Of a stretch of 64,000 nt of DNA, positions 54,149 through 63,472 are shown piece by piece. This DNA comes from Flavobacteriaceae bacterium CP2B. Its GTDB lineage: Bacteria > Bacteroidota > Bacteroidia > Flavobacteriales > Flavobacteriaceae. The stretch is taken from positions 30,938 through 94,937 of the forward strand of contig LXTR01000086.1 of NCBI GenBank assembly GCA_001683825.1, read 5' to 3'. A program made the position numbers and the translations under genes. Each line of letters opens with the position of its first letter. Position 1 is the first letter of the stretch. The notes under the pieces are model-generated. The model was not told the origin of the DNA, searched no databases, and was given only the letters and a program-made list of their open reading frames with translations.

Positions 54149-55837
54149 ATGCGATGGACACTAAAACCACATCAGGATGAATCACAGTGCAGGGCCCTTG
54201 AGGAAGCCCTGAAGGTAGATCCATTGGTGGCCGAGCTGCTATTACAGCGCGGCATCGGCACCTTTGAGGATGCCAGGAAGTTTTTCAGACCCAGGCTTTC
54301 GGACCTGCATGACCCTTTTTCCATGAAGGATATGGAAAGGGCGGTAGAACGCATAGAAACTGCCATATCGGACAAAGAGAACATCCTGGTATACGGGGAT
54401 TATGATGTGGATGGCACCACTTCCGTGGCCCTTTTGTCTTCCTTCCTCCTGGAAACCTACCCGAATGTGGCGACGTATATCCCCGACCGCTACACCGAGG
54501 GGTACGGGGTTTCTTACCAGGGGATTGATTATGCGAGCGACAACGCTATTGGCCTGATAATAGCACTGGATTGTGGCGTAAAGGCGGTAGCCCAGGTGGC
54601 CTATGCGAATGATAAGGGCATAGATTTTATCATATGCGACCACCACCGCCCCGGGGAGGTACTGCCAGCAGCTGTGGCTGTGCTCGATCCCAAACGGGAC
54701 GATTGCCAGTACCCCTATAAAGAACTATGTGGTTGCGGCGTAGGGTTTAAACTGGCCCAGGCCCTGGCCCAAAGGCAAGGCAGGGGTGTAGCGGAGCTCA
54801 TTCCATACCTGGACCTGGTAGCGACGGCCATTGGGGCTGATATCGTGCCCATGACGGGAGAGAACCGGATCCTCACCCAATTCGGGCTAGAACGGATCAA
54901 TACCCGGCCCAGGCCGGGACTACAGGCGTTGATCGCCCAAACCAAAAAAGAGGTGCTCAGCAGTACCGATGTGGTTTTCCTGATTGCCCCCAGGATCAAT
55001 GCCGCGGGCCGAATGAAACACGGGCTCCAGGCCGTGGAATTGCTCACCGAGGCCAACCCGGACCGCGCGATGGTGCTCGCCGCCGAAATTGAAACCTTTA
55101 ATACGGAACGCAGGGGGCTCGACCAGGAAATCACAGAGGAAGCCTTGCTACAGATCCGGGAAAACGAGGAAGAAAAGCGCTTCACTTCCGTGGTTTTCAA
55201 GGAGCATTGGCATAAAGGGGTGATCGGGATTGTGGCCTCGCGGCTTACGGAAACCTACTACAGGCCCACCCTGGTATTTACCAAAAGCGGCGAAAAACTG
55301 GCTGCTTCGGCCCGGTCGGTCAAAGGGTTTGACGTATACGAGGCATTGGAAGGTTGTGCGGACTACATAGAACAGTTCGGGGGGCACAAGTACGCTGCAG
55401 GGCTTACCTTGTCCGAATCCCAGTACGAGCTCTTTAAGGCGCGGTTTGAGGAGGTAGTGTCCGCTACCATAGACCCTTCGCTGCTGGTGCCGGAAATTCA
55501 GGTAGATGCCCTGATACGCCTGGATCAGATCACCCCCAGGCTGATGCGTATCATCAAACAGTTTGCCCCCTTTGGCCCGGGGAATCCCAACCCCGTCTTT
55601 ATGGCGGAACACCTCAGGGACACGGGAGCTGGCCGCACAGTGGGCCAGGAGGGTAAACACCTTAAACTTTCAGTGGTACAGGAAACCTCAGCCCCCATTG
55701 GCGCCATCGGCTTTAACCTGGGCGACAAGCTGGGGCTGGTAGCCGGTGGAAAACACTTCAGTGCGGTTTTCAGCCTGGACGAAAACGAATGGAACGGGAC
55801 GGTCAGCCTGCAGTTGAAGTTGAAGGACCTAAGGTGA
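54149..55837 (+). CDS. recJ: Single-stranded-DNA exonuclease RecJ
   Basis: A 562-residue 5'-3' exonuclease of recombination and mismatch repair. The DHH domain includes VYGDYDVDGTTS (about 90), LDCGVKAVA, CDHHRPGE (about 164) and APRINAAGRMKHG; the DHHA1 part includes QFGGHKYAAGLTL. A C-terminal OB fold follows. The frame opens at 54086, but ATG 54149 gives the normal N-terminus (MRWTLKPHQ). Its end overlaps the convergent lpxH gene by 9 bases. Confidence 0.93.
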   Translation: MRWTLKPHQDESQCRALEEALKVDPLVAELLLQRGIGTFEDARKFFRPRLSDLHDPFSMKDMERAVERIETAISDKENILVYGDYDVDGTTSVALLSSFLLETYPNVATYIPDRYTEGYGVSYQGIDYASDNAIGLIIALDCGVKAVAQVAYANDKGIDFIICDHHRPGEVLPAAVAVLDPKRDDCQYPYKELCGCGVGFKLAQALAQRQGRGVAELIPYLDLVATAIGADIVPMTGENRILTQFGLERINTRPRPGLQALIAQTKKEVLSSTDVVFLIAPRINAAGRMKHGLQAVELLTEANPDRAMVLAAEIETFNTERRGLDQEITEEALLQIRENEEEKRFTSVVFKEHWHKGVIGIVASRLTETYYRPTLVFTKSGEKLAASARSVKGFDVYEALEGCADYIEQFGGHKYAAGLTLSESQYELFKARFEEVVSATIDPSLLVPEIQVDALIRLDQITPRLMRIIKQFAPFGPGNPNPVFMAEHLRDTGAGRTVGQEGKHLKLSVVQETSAPIGAIGFNLGDKLGLVAGGKHFSAVFSLDENEWNGTVSLQLKLKDLR

Positions 55838-56611
55838 CCCCTGTGGGGAACTAAATGTTTCCAGCGACAAACGGGTCCCGTCAAATACGGCATAAGTGCA
55901 GTAGCTGATCCAATCGCCCAGGTTCACATAGGTGGTGGTTTCGCCAAGGGGTATTTCGAGCGGCAGGTGGCGATGCCCGAAAACAAAAAAATCGTAATGG
56001 CCCGATGCCAGTTTTCTTTTGGCATATTGCACCAGCCACTCCTTGTCTTCCCCCTGGAAGTGTACATCTTCGCTGCCGGAAATCAGTTTGTTGTTTATAG
56101 AGAAATGCTGGGCCATGCGTACCCCGAGATCAGGGTGCAACCAGCGGAATAACCATTGGGCGACGGGGTTGGTAAACACTTTTTTCATCCGCTTAAAACC
56201 CTTGTCCCCCGGGCCAAGGCCATCCCCATGCCCGATAAAAAAACGCTTGTCATTCAGTTCAAATACCCGGGGGGCATGAAAAACGGGGATGTTTAGTTCC
56301 TCTTCAAAATAACCGTTCATCCAGAGATCGTGATTGCCTACAAAATAATAGACAGGGATACCGGCATCGGTAATTTCAGCCAGTTTCCCAAAAGTGCGCG
56401 TAAACCCTTTGGGGACCACTTTTTTATATTCAAACCAGAAATCGAACAGGTCGCCCAGTAAGAAGATGGCAGCCGCGTCCTTTTTGACCATATCCAGCCA
56501 GGCGACAAATTTTTTTTCCCTGCCGAGACTTTGCTTGCGGTTGGGCGCCCCCAGGTGGTTGTCGCTGGCAAAATAGACTTTTTTGCCTTTTGGGATTTTG
56601 AACTGGTTCAT
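55829..56611 (-). CDS. lpxH: UDP-2,3-diacylglucosamine diphosphatase
   Basis: A 260-residue metallophosphoesterase of lipid A synthesis. Metal ligands appear in YFASDNHLGAP (about 14-24), LLGDLFDFWFEYK, FVGNHDLWMNG, IGHGDGLGPGD and VFGHRHLPLEI. It releases UMP to give lipid X. ATG 56611 starts the conserved part. queD lies upstream on the same strand, 48 bases away. Confidence 0.9.
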   Translation of the reverse strand: MNQFKIPKGKKVYFASDNHLGAPNRKQSLGREKKFVAWLDMVKKDAAAIFLLGDLFDFWFEYKKVVPKGFTRTFGKLAEITDAGIPVYYFVGNHDLWMNGYFEEELNIPVFHAPRVFELNDKRFFIGHGDGLGPGDKGFKRMKKVFTNPVAQWLFRWLHPDLGVRMAQHFSINNKLISGSEDVHFQGEDKEWLVQYAKRKLASGHYDFFVFGHRHLPLEIPLGETTTYVNLGDWISYCTYAVFDGTRLSLETFSSPQGSP

Positions 56612-56659
56612 CAGGCAGCAAAGATACGTAAAGAAGCCCAATGGAAGGAGCCGGCCACC

Positions 56660-57124
56660 CTACGTGCGGGATTCATCATTGTCGGAGGCAAACCACTCGG
56701 CAAAAGCGGTTTCCGTTTCCCTGAGCCTAAGGGAGTGCAACTGGATATTTTCGGGCAACCGGGCTTTGATCTTTTGGGCAAAGTCGATTACCATATTCTC
56801 ACTCGTGGGCTGGTAGTCGGCCAGGATCACCTTGTGGCCCCGCTCACTAAGTTCATTTGCCAGCTCCAGGTGGGGGGTGCCCCGGTTAAAAACCGTGGCA
56901 TGGTCAAATGGATCTACCACCTCTTCCCTGACTATGGTTTTCAGGTCACCAAAATCGATAACCATGCCCAATTTAACGTGCGAGGTATCGCTTATCGGGC
57001 TGCCAATGACCGTTACCGCCAGCTTATAACTATGGCCGTGTACGTTGCGGCACTTGCCATCATAGCCGTAAAGGGCATGCCCTGTTTCAAAGGTAAATTC
57101 CTTGGTAATCCGAATCCTTTCCAT
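56660..57124 (-). CDS. queD: 6-carboxytetrahydropterin synthase / 6-pyruvoyl-tetrahydropterin-synthase homologue
   Basis: A 154-residue pterin-fold enzyme. Zinc His residues lie in FETGHALYG and CRNVHGHSYKL, with the catalytic Cys (about 26) just before. The downstream DFGDLKTIV, DHATVFN and late Glu motifs are also kept. In bacteria this enzyme normally makes the queuosine precursor 6-carboxytetrahydropterin. It may be co-transcribed with lpxH. Confidence 0.9.
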   Translation of the reverse strand: MERIRITKEFTFETGHALYGYDGKCRNVHGHSYKLAVTVIGSPISDTSHVKLGMVIDFGDLKTIVREEVVDPFDHATVFNRGTPHLELANELSERGHKVILADYQPTSENMVIDFAQKIKARLPENIQLHSLRLRETETAFAEWFASDNDESRT

Positions 57125-57190
57125 ACCGTGTTAATTGCCCTGCAAAGGTAGGGATTCTTCATGGGATGGAAACAGCTTTTTACACCCCTG

Positions 57191-58339
57191 TTACTTCCGG
57201 GAAGGGATCCATTCCCTCCTGGCACGCGTTTTGATTTTAAGCCCGAAAAGGGGCCGCAACCAGGTCCATCGCCTGATAAAATACTCATACAGGATCCAAC
57301 TGGCGCCAAAAGTTCCCAGTACCATGATCGTGAAAGCCGGGAAAAACCCCAAATCTAGCTGTAGCAGCACATATCCAATAAGGATGGTAACGGTCTGGTG
57401 GAGGATATAAAAGGGGTACACGGCCTCATTGGCATATCCCAGTACCCTGCTGGGTTTGTTGAGGTAGTGGGCGGCATAGCCAAACAATACCAAAATCCAG
57501 GACCAAAAATTAAACACTTTGAGGCCCGCCTCCGTGTAATGTACCCAGGTGCTGTCTTCAAAGGAAAAGATAAGGCCCATCCACAGGCTAAATCCCAGGA
57601 TGCCCCATAGCAAAAAAAGACGACGCTTCTTTTCCACGGTATCCCAAAACACTTCCTTTACGGAAATCAGCAGGAAGCCATACAGGAACAGGATCAGGAA
57701 ATTCACCAGGGTGAACCAATCACCCACCAGTGCATGTGTTACCGGGAACAAAGGTTCCAGGAAGGATTCTGCCAGGTACAGGGGGACAATGGCCCAATAA
57801 AGGCCCAAAGGGCTTTTTACCTGTTTTTTGATCCACTGGGACACTATGTTATCCGGGGACCTCCTAAGGTAGAGAAATGCAGGGGTAGCAACTATCGAGA
57901 ACAATAGCAGGTAGGGGAGGAACCACAGGTGATGCCAGCTCAGGTTACCGTCGGGGTACACCCCTACAAAGGCGTGTGCAGGCCAGAAATCCAGGTAAGA
58001 CCCCAAAAACTGCCCATTGACCAGTCGCTCTGTATATACCTGCGGAGGCACTATCAGGAACATACCCGCCGCCAGTGGAATCAAAAGCCGCTTTAGGCGT
58101 TCCCTCACAAATTGACCGCCGCTCCTTTTATTGAGGGCGTAATAGGTCCCCATCCCTGAAATAACGAACAATATCGGGAGCCTCCATTGGTTGACGAACA
58201 GCATTGGGTACACTAACCACTCATAGGTGACCGGGTTTTTAATGTGCCACCCCCAGGGCACAAAGAACATTCCTACATGGTAGAAAATCAGGAGGCCAAA
58301 TACCAGGACCCGTAACCAGTCCATATCATATCGTCGCAT
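57191..58339 (-). CDS. Acyltransferase-3-family membrane protein (OpgC-like)
   Basis: A 382-residue membrane protein with about ten hydrophobic segments. The start RYDMDWLRVLVFGLLIFYHVGMF has the early His of acyltransferase-3 enzymes; FVISGMGTYYAL and RERLKRLLIPL follow. The family adds acyl groups to cell-surface glycans, for example OpgC on osmoregulated glucans. The target is unknown here. The LytTR regulator gene 96 bases upstream is on the same strand and may control it. Confidence 0.85.
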   Translation of the reverse strand: MRRYDMDWLRVLVFGLLIFYHVGMFFVPWGWHIKNPVTYEWLVYPMLFVNQWRLPILFVISGMGTYYALNKRSGGQFVRERLKRLLIPLAAGMFLIVPPQVYTERLVNGQFLGSYLDFWPAHAFVGVYPDGNLSWHHLWFLPYLLLFSIVATPAFLYLRRSPDNIVSQWIKKQVKSPLGLYWAIVPLYLAESFLEPLFPVTHALVGDWFTLVNFLILFLYGFLLISVKEVFWDTVEKKRRLFLLWGILGFSLWMGLIFSFEDSTWVHYTEAGLKVFNFWSWILVLFGYAAHYLNKPSRVLGYANEAVYPFYILHQTVTILIGYVLLQLDLGFFPAFTIMVLGTFGASWILYEYFIRRWTWLRPLFGLKIKTRARREWIPSRK

Positions 58340-58435
58340 AAGCTTGTTTTTTTGGCGAAGGTATCATAGATTCTGAGGTGGAAAAGGAGCTTGTGGCGAG
58401 CGACAAGCTTTTGGGATGAATAACAAGGCCCTGCT

Positions 58436-59287
58436 TTATTTCATATGCTCATTGAAACGCGCGATCATATTGCGGGATACGGAAATCTTCTCTTCCACTC
58501 CCTTGATTACCAGCTTGTACCCCTGGGCATTGCCCGAGATATGACTTATTTGGTTTGTATTTACCAGATAAGACCGGTGTGTCCTTAGGATATATGGGAG
58601 ATGGGCAAGTTGCGATTCCAACTCGCTTATCGATATGCGCTTTAACTTTTTTTCGACCCTGTCGCCTGTCCTAATGTAGAACATGACATAATTCCCTTCG
58701 GCCATGGCATAAATCAAATCCATTGGCCGGAGGTAGAAGTCATCGGTTTTTAGCTGGGTTTTTATGAGAAGGTTTTCATCCGGGCCGCTTTGTCGGTCCT
58801 TTTTTAAAAGGTGTTGGGCCATTCGCTGATTCCGCTGGAGTAGCCGGTTGAAATTTAAGGGGACGAGGATGCCCAAAATCACGATGCCCACAAGAAACGT
58901 ATTTCGTATTTCCTCCCATAAATAGCGCATGCTCCAGTTGCCCGGGTTGTCATAAATCAGGTCCCGGATCAGGAACTGGAAAATACCGGTGGCAAGGAGG
59001 AAGCACGAGAGTCCCATGAACTCCTTCCCAACCGTCCAATCTGCTTTCAGCCCGGGAAAACATTCTAAAATCAGGTAATAGCCAAAAAAGGTAAGGCTGG
59101 CAACCAGCGCATGGATAGCGGAAATGAAAAAATACGGTAGCAGGTGTTCCGGGTGGTGTACGTGAAACGGCTCAAAAAGGTAGTTAAAACCCAGGGCCAT
59201 CAAAAAGAGTGCTCCCAACAGGCGGTAGAACGTTGTTCCCTCGTAGTAGAAAGGATAGGGCTGCTGAAAGAAAGCGCGGATTTTCAT
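58436..59287 (-). CDS. LytTR-type regulator with N-terminal membrane domain
   Basis: A 283-residue protein. Residues about 20-165 hold four hydrophobic segments. After a linker, residues about 185-280 form a LytTR DNA-binding domain (DLIYAMAEGNYVMFY, ILRTHRSYLVNTNQISHI, the final ISVSRNMIARF). No receiver domain is present, so the membrane part is the likely sensor. It would control its downstream neighbour, the acyltransferase gene, or other surface genes (inference). Confidence 0.87.
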   Translation of the reverse strand: MKIRAFFQQPYPFYYEGTTFYRLLGALFLMALGFNYLFEPFHVHHPEHLLPYFFISAIHALVASLTFFGYYLILECFPGLKADWTVGKEFMGLSCFLLATGIFQFLIRDLIYDNPGNWSMRYLWEEIRNTFLVGIVILGILVPLNFNRLLQRNQRMAQHLLKKDRQSGPDENLLIKTQLKTDDFYLRPMDLIYAMAEGNYVMFYIRTGDRVEKKLKRISISELESQLAHLPYILRTHRSYLVNTNQISHISGNAQGYKLVIKGVEEKISVSRNMIARFNEHMK

Positions 59288-59384
59288 AATACATTTTCAG
59301 GAGAAAAATACGCCTTTCTTTTGTAAACTACCCGGGAAACCAGCCTGGATAATGCGCTGTGGCGGCTGCCTTAACCTGCCTTTT

Positions 59385-59810
59385 TCAGGGTGTTAGCGGA
59401 TCTTCCCCGGACAACAGGCTGACATGGCAGCAATCAGCAAAAACCACGTAGGGTGCTTCCACGACCTTTTCACCCCGGATAGACCCCGAAAAGACGATGT
59501 GGCGTTCTTCATTCTGGTGTGCTGCCCGAAAGCTGTCATCATAGAGGGGATAGGAGCCCTCCTGCCGGAACAACGCCAGTTCTTCTGCGGGATATTCCCT
59601 GTTGAGCCGCTTTCCACTTTGCAGGTCAATTACCTGAAAGTCATCCAGGGGAATCTGAACCCCGTCCTTATCCTGTACCCGGATACTCAGGGTGACAAAT
59701 TCCTGGGTGCACAGTACTGTAGCGCAGTTGATTTCGGTCTTTTCGGAGGCATCGTCCGAACATTTCGCCAGGAGAATTACAAAAAAGCTACTAAGTGCTG
59801 ATTTCCACAT
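59385..59810 (-). CDS. Small hypothetical lipoprotein
   Basis: A 141-residue protein with a signal ending in a lipobox-like AKCSDD (Cys about 16). The mature part has further Cys residues in NCATVLC and ADCCHVS and is mainly beta, with TLSIRVQDKDG. I do not recognise a family. ATG 59810 gives the cleanest signal; the frame opens at 59828. It stands alone between the LytTR and enoyl-CoA hydratase genes. Confidence 0.55.
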   Translation of the reverse strand: MWKSALSSFFVILLAKCSDDASEKTEINCATVLCTQEFVTLSIRVQDKDGVQIPLDDFQVIDLQSGKRLNREYPAEELALFRQEGSYPLYDDSFRAAHQNEERHIVFSGSIRGEKVVEAPYVVFADCCHVSLLSGEDPLTP

Positions 59811-59898
59811 GCTGTTTAAATTTGGCACCCTTAAGATGGCGCGTAAAGGATTAGGTTGCGCACCGGGGGTTTATGGCAAAGGGCCGGGCTTGTCCCGC

Positions 59899-60669
59899 TT
59901 ATTTCTTCCGGAATTTCTCAAGGGCCTCCTTGGTATAGGGCGAAAGGGCCAGTTTCGCGGTCATGGCGGCACGCCGGGGGAGTAGGTCCTCCCAGGCATC
60001 TGTTCCTTCCCAAAAAATACCTTTCAGGTCTTTCAGGGCATCGGGGGAAAAAGAAGCCAGTTTTTCGGCATGGAACTCCAGTTCCCTGTCCAGTTCCGAA
60101 ACGTTTTCGAAAACCCGGGAATACAGCCCTTTCTCCTTGGCCCAGTAGGCACTTTTCCACTCACCAGGGGCCAGGGAAAGTTCGGCAAGCCCTGCTTTTC
60201 CCACCTTCCTTTCCACCGCCGGGGCGATGACCAGGGGCGCGATTCCGATGCTGAGTTCCGAAAGGCGGACCGCGGCCCCTTCTGTTGCAAACACGTAGTC
60301 GCAGGCAGCGATGAGCCCTACCCCTCCGCCTACCGCCTTGCCCTGTATCCTGCCCAGGATGGGTTTACTACAGCGCCTCATGGCGTTGATCACGCCGGCA
60401 AAGCCGCCAAAGAATTTTTTTCCTTCTTCCAGGCTGCTAACAGCCAGGAGTTCGTCCAGGGAAGCCCCGGCGCAAAAAGCACCATCCCCTTCCGAACGCA
60501 ACACGATTACCGATACAAGGGTATTTCCTGAAAGTTCTTTCAATGTGTCCCCGAGTCGCTCCAACATCCCCGAAACGAAAGAATTACTGGCGGGGTGTCC
60601 GAATTCGACATAAGCCACCCTGTTGTGGATCCTGGTGTACAAGCTTCCGTTCGGCCGCTGGGTTCCCAT
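59899..60669 (-). CDS. Enoyl-CoA hydratase/isomerase family protein
   Basis: A 256-residue crotonase-fold enzyme. It has VAYVEFGHPASNSF, the oxyanion-hole segments GAFCAGASLDEL (about 69) and GKAVGGGVGLIAACDY (about 112), and SELSIGIAPLVIAP. Substrates are acyl-CoAs in beta-oxidation or amino-acid breakdown; the exact one is open. ATG 60669 is chosen; a TTG at 60687 is six codons upstream. The gene overlaps nothing and follows the MATE gene by 21 bases. Confidence 0.87.
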   Translation of the reverse strand: MGTQRPNGSLYTRIHNRVAYVEFGHPASNSFVSGMLERLGDTLKELSGNTLVSVIVLRSEGDGAFCAGASLDELLAVSSLEEGKKFFGGFAGVINAMRRCSKPILGRIQGKAVGGGVGLIAACDYVFATEGAAVRLSELSIGIAPLVIAPAVERKVGKAGLAELSLAPGEWKSAYWAKEKGLYSRVFENVSELDRELEFHAEKLASFSPDALKDLKGIFWEGTDAWEDLLPRRAAMTAKLALSPYTKEALEKFRKK

Positions 60670-60689
60670 AACATCTGTTTTGTCCAAAT

Positions 60690-62024
60690 TTACGTCTTTT
60701 GCAATAGGGGGAGAAATTTACTCCGGAACTTCCATACAAGGGCCCCGCCACGGATACACATCCATAGGGTAAAGGCTATCCAGATTCCATAGAGCTCCCA
60801 CCCGAGGTATTTTCCAAGGAAAAGTACGGGCACAAAACCGAGGAATGTGGCGGATAGCAACACATTCCTGAGGTAGCGCATTTCGCCCAGGCCCTTGAAC
60901 AGCCCATCAAAAACAAAAGCCAGGGCGTTGATGGGAAGTCCCAGGATAACAATGTAGAAAATAGCATAAAATGCGTCCAGGACGATAGCCTCATTGGAAA
61001 ATATGCGGCCCAGGGGTCGATAGAAGAGGAATCCTAGGAACATCAATACCCCGCTCACCACCGTTCCGTAGAGGACGATTTTTTTGGAAAGGCGCCAAAG
61101 GCCTCCGTAGTCCCCGGCACCGAGGAGCCTCCCGCCCATAATATTTCCTGCAGCCGCGTAGCCATCTATAAAAAATGCCGCGAACAGCCAAAGGTTGATG
61201 GCAATGGTATGGGCGCCAATATAACGGTCTCCCAGGTCGGTCGCTTCCCGTACCGCCAGGATCAGGGCGGTATTCAGGGCCACGGCACGAACAAACAGGT
61301 TAAGGCTCATCAATACCAGTCGCCCCAGTTCCGGATGTACCGGGAAACGCGGGATGAGGCGGATATCGGTTTTGCGGGCCAGCAGCAAAAAGGCCATGAC
61401 CGCCATCACTGCCTGGGACACCAAACTCGCCCAGGCCGCACCCTCAATGTACATGGGGGGTATGATCTCTGCGAAGCCATACACGAGGAGTACATCGAGG
61501 ATGATATTGAGCAGGGCCCCGGTCATGGCGATGAGCATGGGCCAGTACGTATTCTGGAGCCCCCTGAAGATTCCCATAACGGCGAAGGTAAAAAGGGTTA
61601 GGGGGAAGCCCCATACCCTGATGCTGTAATAGGAAACACAGTAGGCCAGTATCTTTCCGGAAGCGTTGAGCAACATAAAGATTTCCTCCACAATGAATAT
61701 GGTAGACAAGAGGATGATCACACTCAAGGCAACATTAAAGAAAATGGCCTGGGCAGGCAGTGTTTTCACCTCCTCCAAACGTCCGGCACCCAGGTACTGG
61801 GAAATGATAGCCGAAATGGCGCTCCTGGTTTGCCCCAGGATCCATATCAGCATGGAGAGGAAGGAGCCTACAATCCCCACGGCGGCCAGGGATTCCAGGC
61901 CGTCTACAGGGATATTCCCCACAATGGCCGTATCGGTAATCGACAATACCGGTTCTGCTATCCCTGCGATGGTTGCCGGGATGGCCAGTCTGTTGATCGT
62001 ATGCAGGCTTACGGCCGTTTTCAA
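60690..62024 (-). CDS. MATE-family efflux transporter
   Basis: A 444-residue transporter with 12 membrane segments in two similar halves. The start INRLAIPATIAGIAEPVLSITDTAIVGN is the typical MATE N-terminus, and the second half holds GDRYIGAHTIAINLW. Such proteins export drugs or metabolites with Na+ or H+. No in-frame ATG lies before the conserved start, so TTG 62024 is the likely start. It lies 13 bases after the GNAT gene on the same strand. Confidence 0.9.
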   Translation of the reverse strand: MKTAVSLHTINRLAIPATIAGIAEPVLSITDTAIVGNIPVDGLESLAAVGIVGSFLSMLIWILGQTRSAISAIISQYLGAGRLEEVKTLPAQAIFFNVALSVIILLSTIFIVEEIFMLLNASGKILAYCVSYYSIRVWGFPLTLFTFAVMGIFRGLQNTYWPMLIAMTGALLNIILDVLLVYGFAEIIPPMYIEGAAWASLVSQAVMAVMAFLLLARKTDIRLIPRFPVHPELGRLVLMSLNLFVRAVALNTALILAVREATDLGDRYIGAHTIAINLWLFAAFFIDGYAAAGNIMGGRLLGAGDYGGLWRLSKKIVLYGTVVSGVLMFLGFLFYRPLGRIFSNEAIVLDAFYAIFYIVILGLPINALAFVFDGLFKGLGEMRYLRNVLLSATFLGFVPVLFLGKYLGWELYGIWIAFTLWMCIRGGALVWKFRSKFLPLLQKT

Positions 62025-62037
62025 GAAGCAGGGAGCA

Positions 62038-62538
62038 TTAAAGTATTAATTCATAACAATGGAAAGGGTGTACGCTTTGAAGGGGGAAATAGATGTTGCC
62101 CAACCTCTTGTACCCCCGCTGCTCGTAGAATTGCTGGTTCCTTTTATTTTGGCTGAAGGTATCCAGCCTAACGGAAATGGCGCCATGTTCCCGGGCCAGG
62201 CTTTCGGCATAATCCATGAGCTGGCGTGCGTAGCCCCTTCCCTGGTATTCGGGTGCTACGGCCAGGCGATGGATGTATATATTGTTCCCGTGTGGGGTGA
62301 GCCAGGAGACATCCTCGTATTCCAGGTCCCTTATCCCGGATATCACCACGGTCCCCAGGATGCGGCCACTTTCCTCGATCACAAAAAGTTCCCCGCGTTC
62401 CACGTCTTTTTCAAAGGCCGCCCGGTTGGGGTAGTTTTCGTTCCACTGATCAATGCCGCGTTGGGCCATATGCCGGGCACAGGCTTCCGTTATGCACAGA
62501 ATCTCTGGGATTTCCAGTATTTTTGCCCGTCTGATCAT
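62038..62538 (-). CDS. GNAT-family N-acetyltransferase
   Basis: A 166-residue GNAT protein. The acetyl-CoA-binding motif A is IHRLAVAPEYQGRGYARQLMDYA (quoted in part, about 89-111), followed by SVRLDTFSQNKRNQQFYEQRGY, the usual motif B. The acceptor is unknown. It probably shares a transcript with the MATE gene. Confidence 0.88.
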   Translation of the reverse strand: MIRRAKILEIPEILCITEACARHMAQRGIDQWNENYPNRAAFEKDVERGELFVIEESGRILGTVVISGIRDLEYEDVSWLTPHGNNIYIHRLAVAPEYQGRGYARQLMDYAESLAREHGAISVRLDTFSQNKRNQQFYEQRGYKRLGNIYFPLQSVHPFHCYELIL

Positions 62539-62587
62539 TGCTGTGATTCAATTAAGCAGTAAATTTAAAGGATAAATTAGTAATGGT

Positions 62588-63385
62588 ATGAAAAACATTT
62601 TGGTTCCTATAGGCACATCCCCCGATAGCCATGAGACATTGCAGTACGCGGTGCATTTTGCAAAAGACTTTGGCTCACGTATCTACGTCATGGAAGTTTT
62701 TAGTGTTACCGCCATGGCCGGCAGCCTTACCAACGTGGAAAAAAAGGTGGCCCAAAGCAGTAAAGACCACCTTAGGGAAGTTATAGAAAAAGTGAGTGCT
62801 GAAGGAGTTGATATCAAGATTGCCACCTACAACGGGGATTTGGTGGATGGATTGAAGGAAATTAACGAGGAACTCGGGATAGACCTGATCATTATCTCGC
62901 CCAGGAGCAACGATATCAAGGAAGAACTCTACCTGGGAAATACTTCCGGGCGGATAATAAAACGTACAGACATCCCTACGCTTATCGTGCCCAAAGGCAC
63001 CCGGTACCAACATTTTAAAACAATTCTGACAGCCTTTGCATCGGGGGTCCTAAAGAAAAAGAAGGTGCTGTACCCCCTGAAGGAGATTCAGGCGAAGCAT
63101 CAGTCAAAAGTGAATTTACTCCTGGTGAAAAACCCGGGGTATAAAGAAGAAGACCTGCAGGTGAATACGGCGCTTATGGATATTAGCTCACAGATGAGCA
63201 TTACCGAGCACGCCACCACCTATCTGGGTGTTCTGGAGCATTTTCAGAAGCAACAGCCCGACCTGCTATGTGTTTTTCGCCGGAAGAGGGGCTTCTTTAA
63301 AAGCCTTTGGGAGAAAAATACCATCCTGAAATCGGAATTCTCAGTACGGATCCCGGTATTGGTCCTCAGCGTAAAGAAATATTGA
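62588..63385 (+). CDS. Universal stress protein, two-domain form
   Basis: A 265-residue UspA-type protein. The first domain starts MKNILVPIGTSPDSHETLQYAV and ends with the nucleotide site GNTSGRIIKRTDIPTLIVP (about 120-138). The second half is a degenerate copy without a clear ATP motif. Such proteins help survival in starvation or stress. It is divergent from the GNAT gene with a gap of 49 bases. Confidence 0.87.
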   Translation: MKNILVPIGTSPDSHETLQYAVHFAKDFGSRIYVMEVFSVTAMAGSLTNVEKKVAQSSKDHLREVIEKVSAEGVDIKIATYNGDLVDGLKEINEELGIDLIIISPRSNDIKEELYLGNTSGRIIKRTDIPTLIVPKGTRYQHFKTILTAFASGVLKKKKVLYPLKEIQAKHQSKVNLLLVKNPGYKEEDLQVNTALMDISSQMSITEHATTYLGVLEHFQKQQPDLLCVFRRKRGFFKSLWEKNTILKSEFSVRIPVLVLSVKKY

Positions 63386-63413
63386 ACTAAAATATTCGTC
63401 CTTTCAATTTTGA

Positions 63414-63421
63414 TACTTTTG
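63414..63421 (+). promoter_or_regulatory. Possible minus-7 box for the tRNA gene
   Basis: TACTTTTG fits TAnnTTTG and lies 53 bases before the tRNA 5' end. No TTG is at the right minus-33 distance, so this is weak. Confidence 0.3.
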
Positions 63422-63472
63422 TAAAAAGTATTTCCTTTGCACATCCTAATCGCGAGGGATTGGGGCTTTTAA

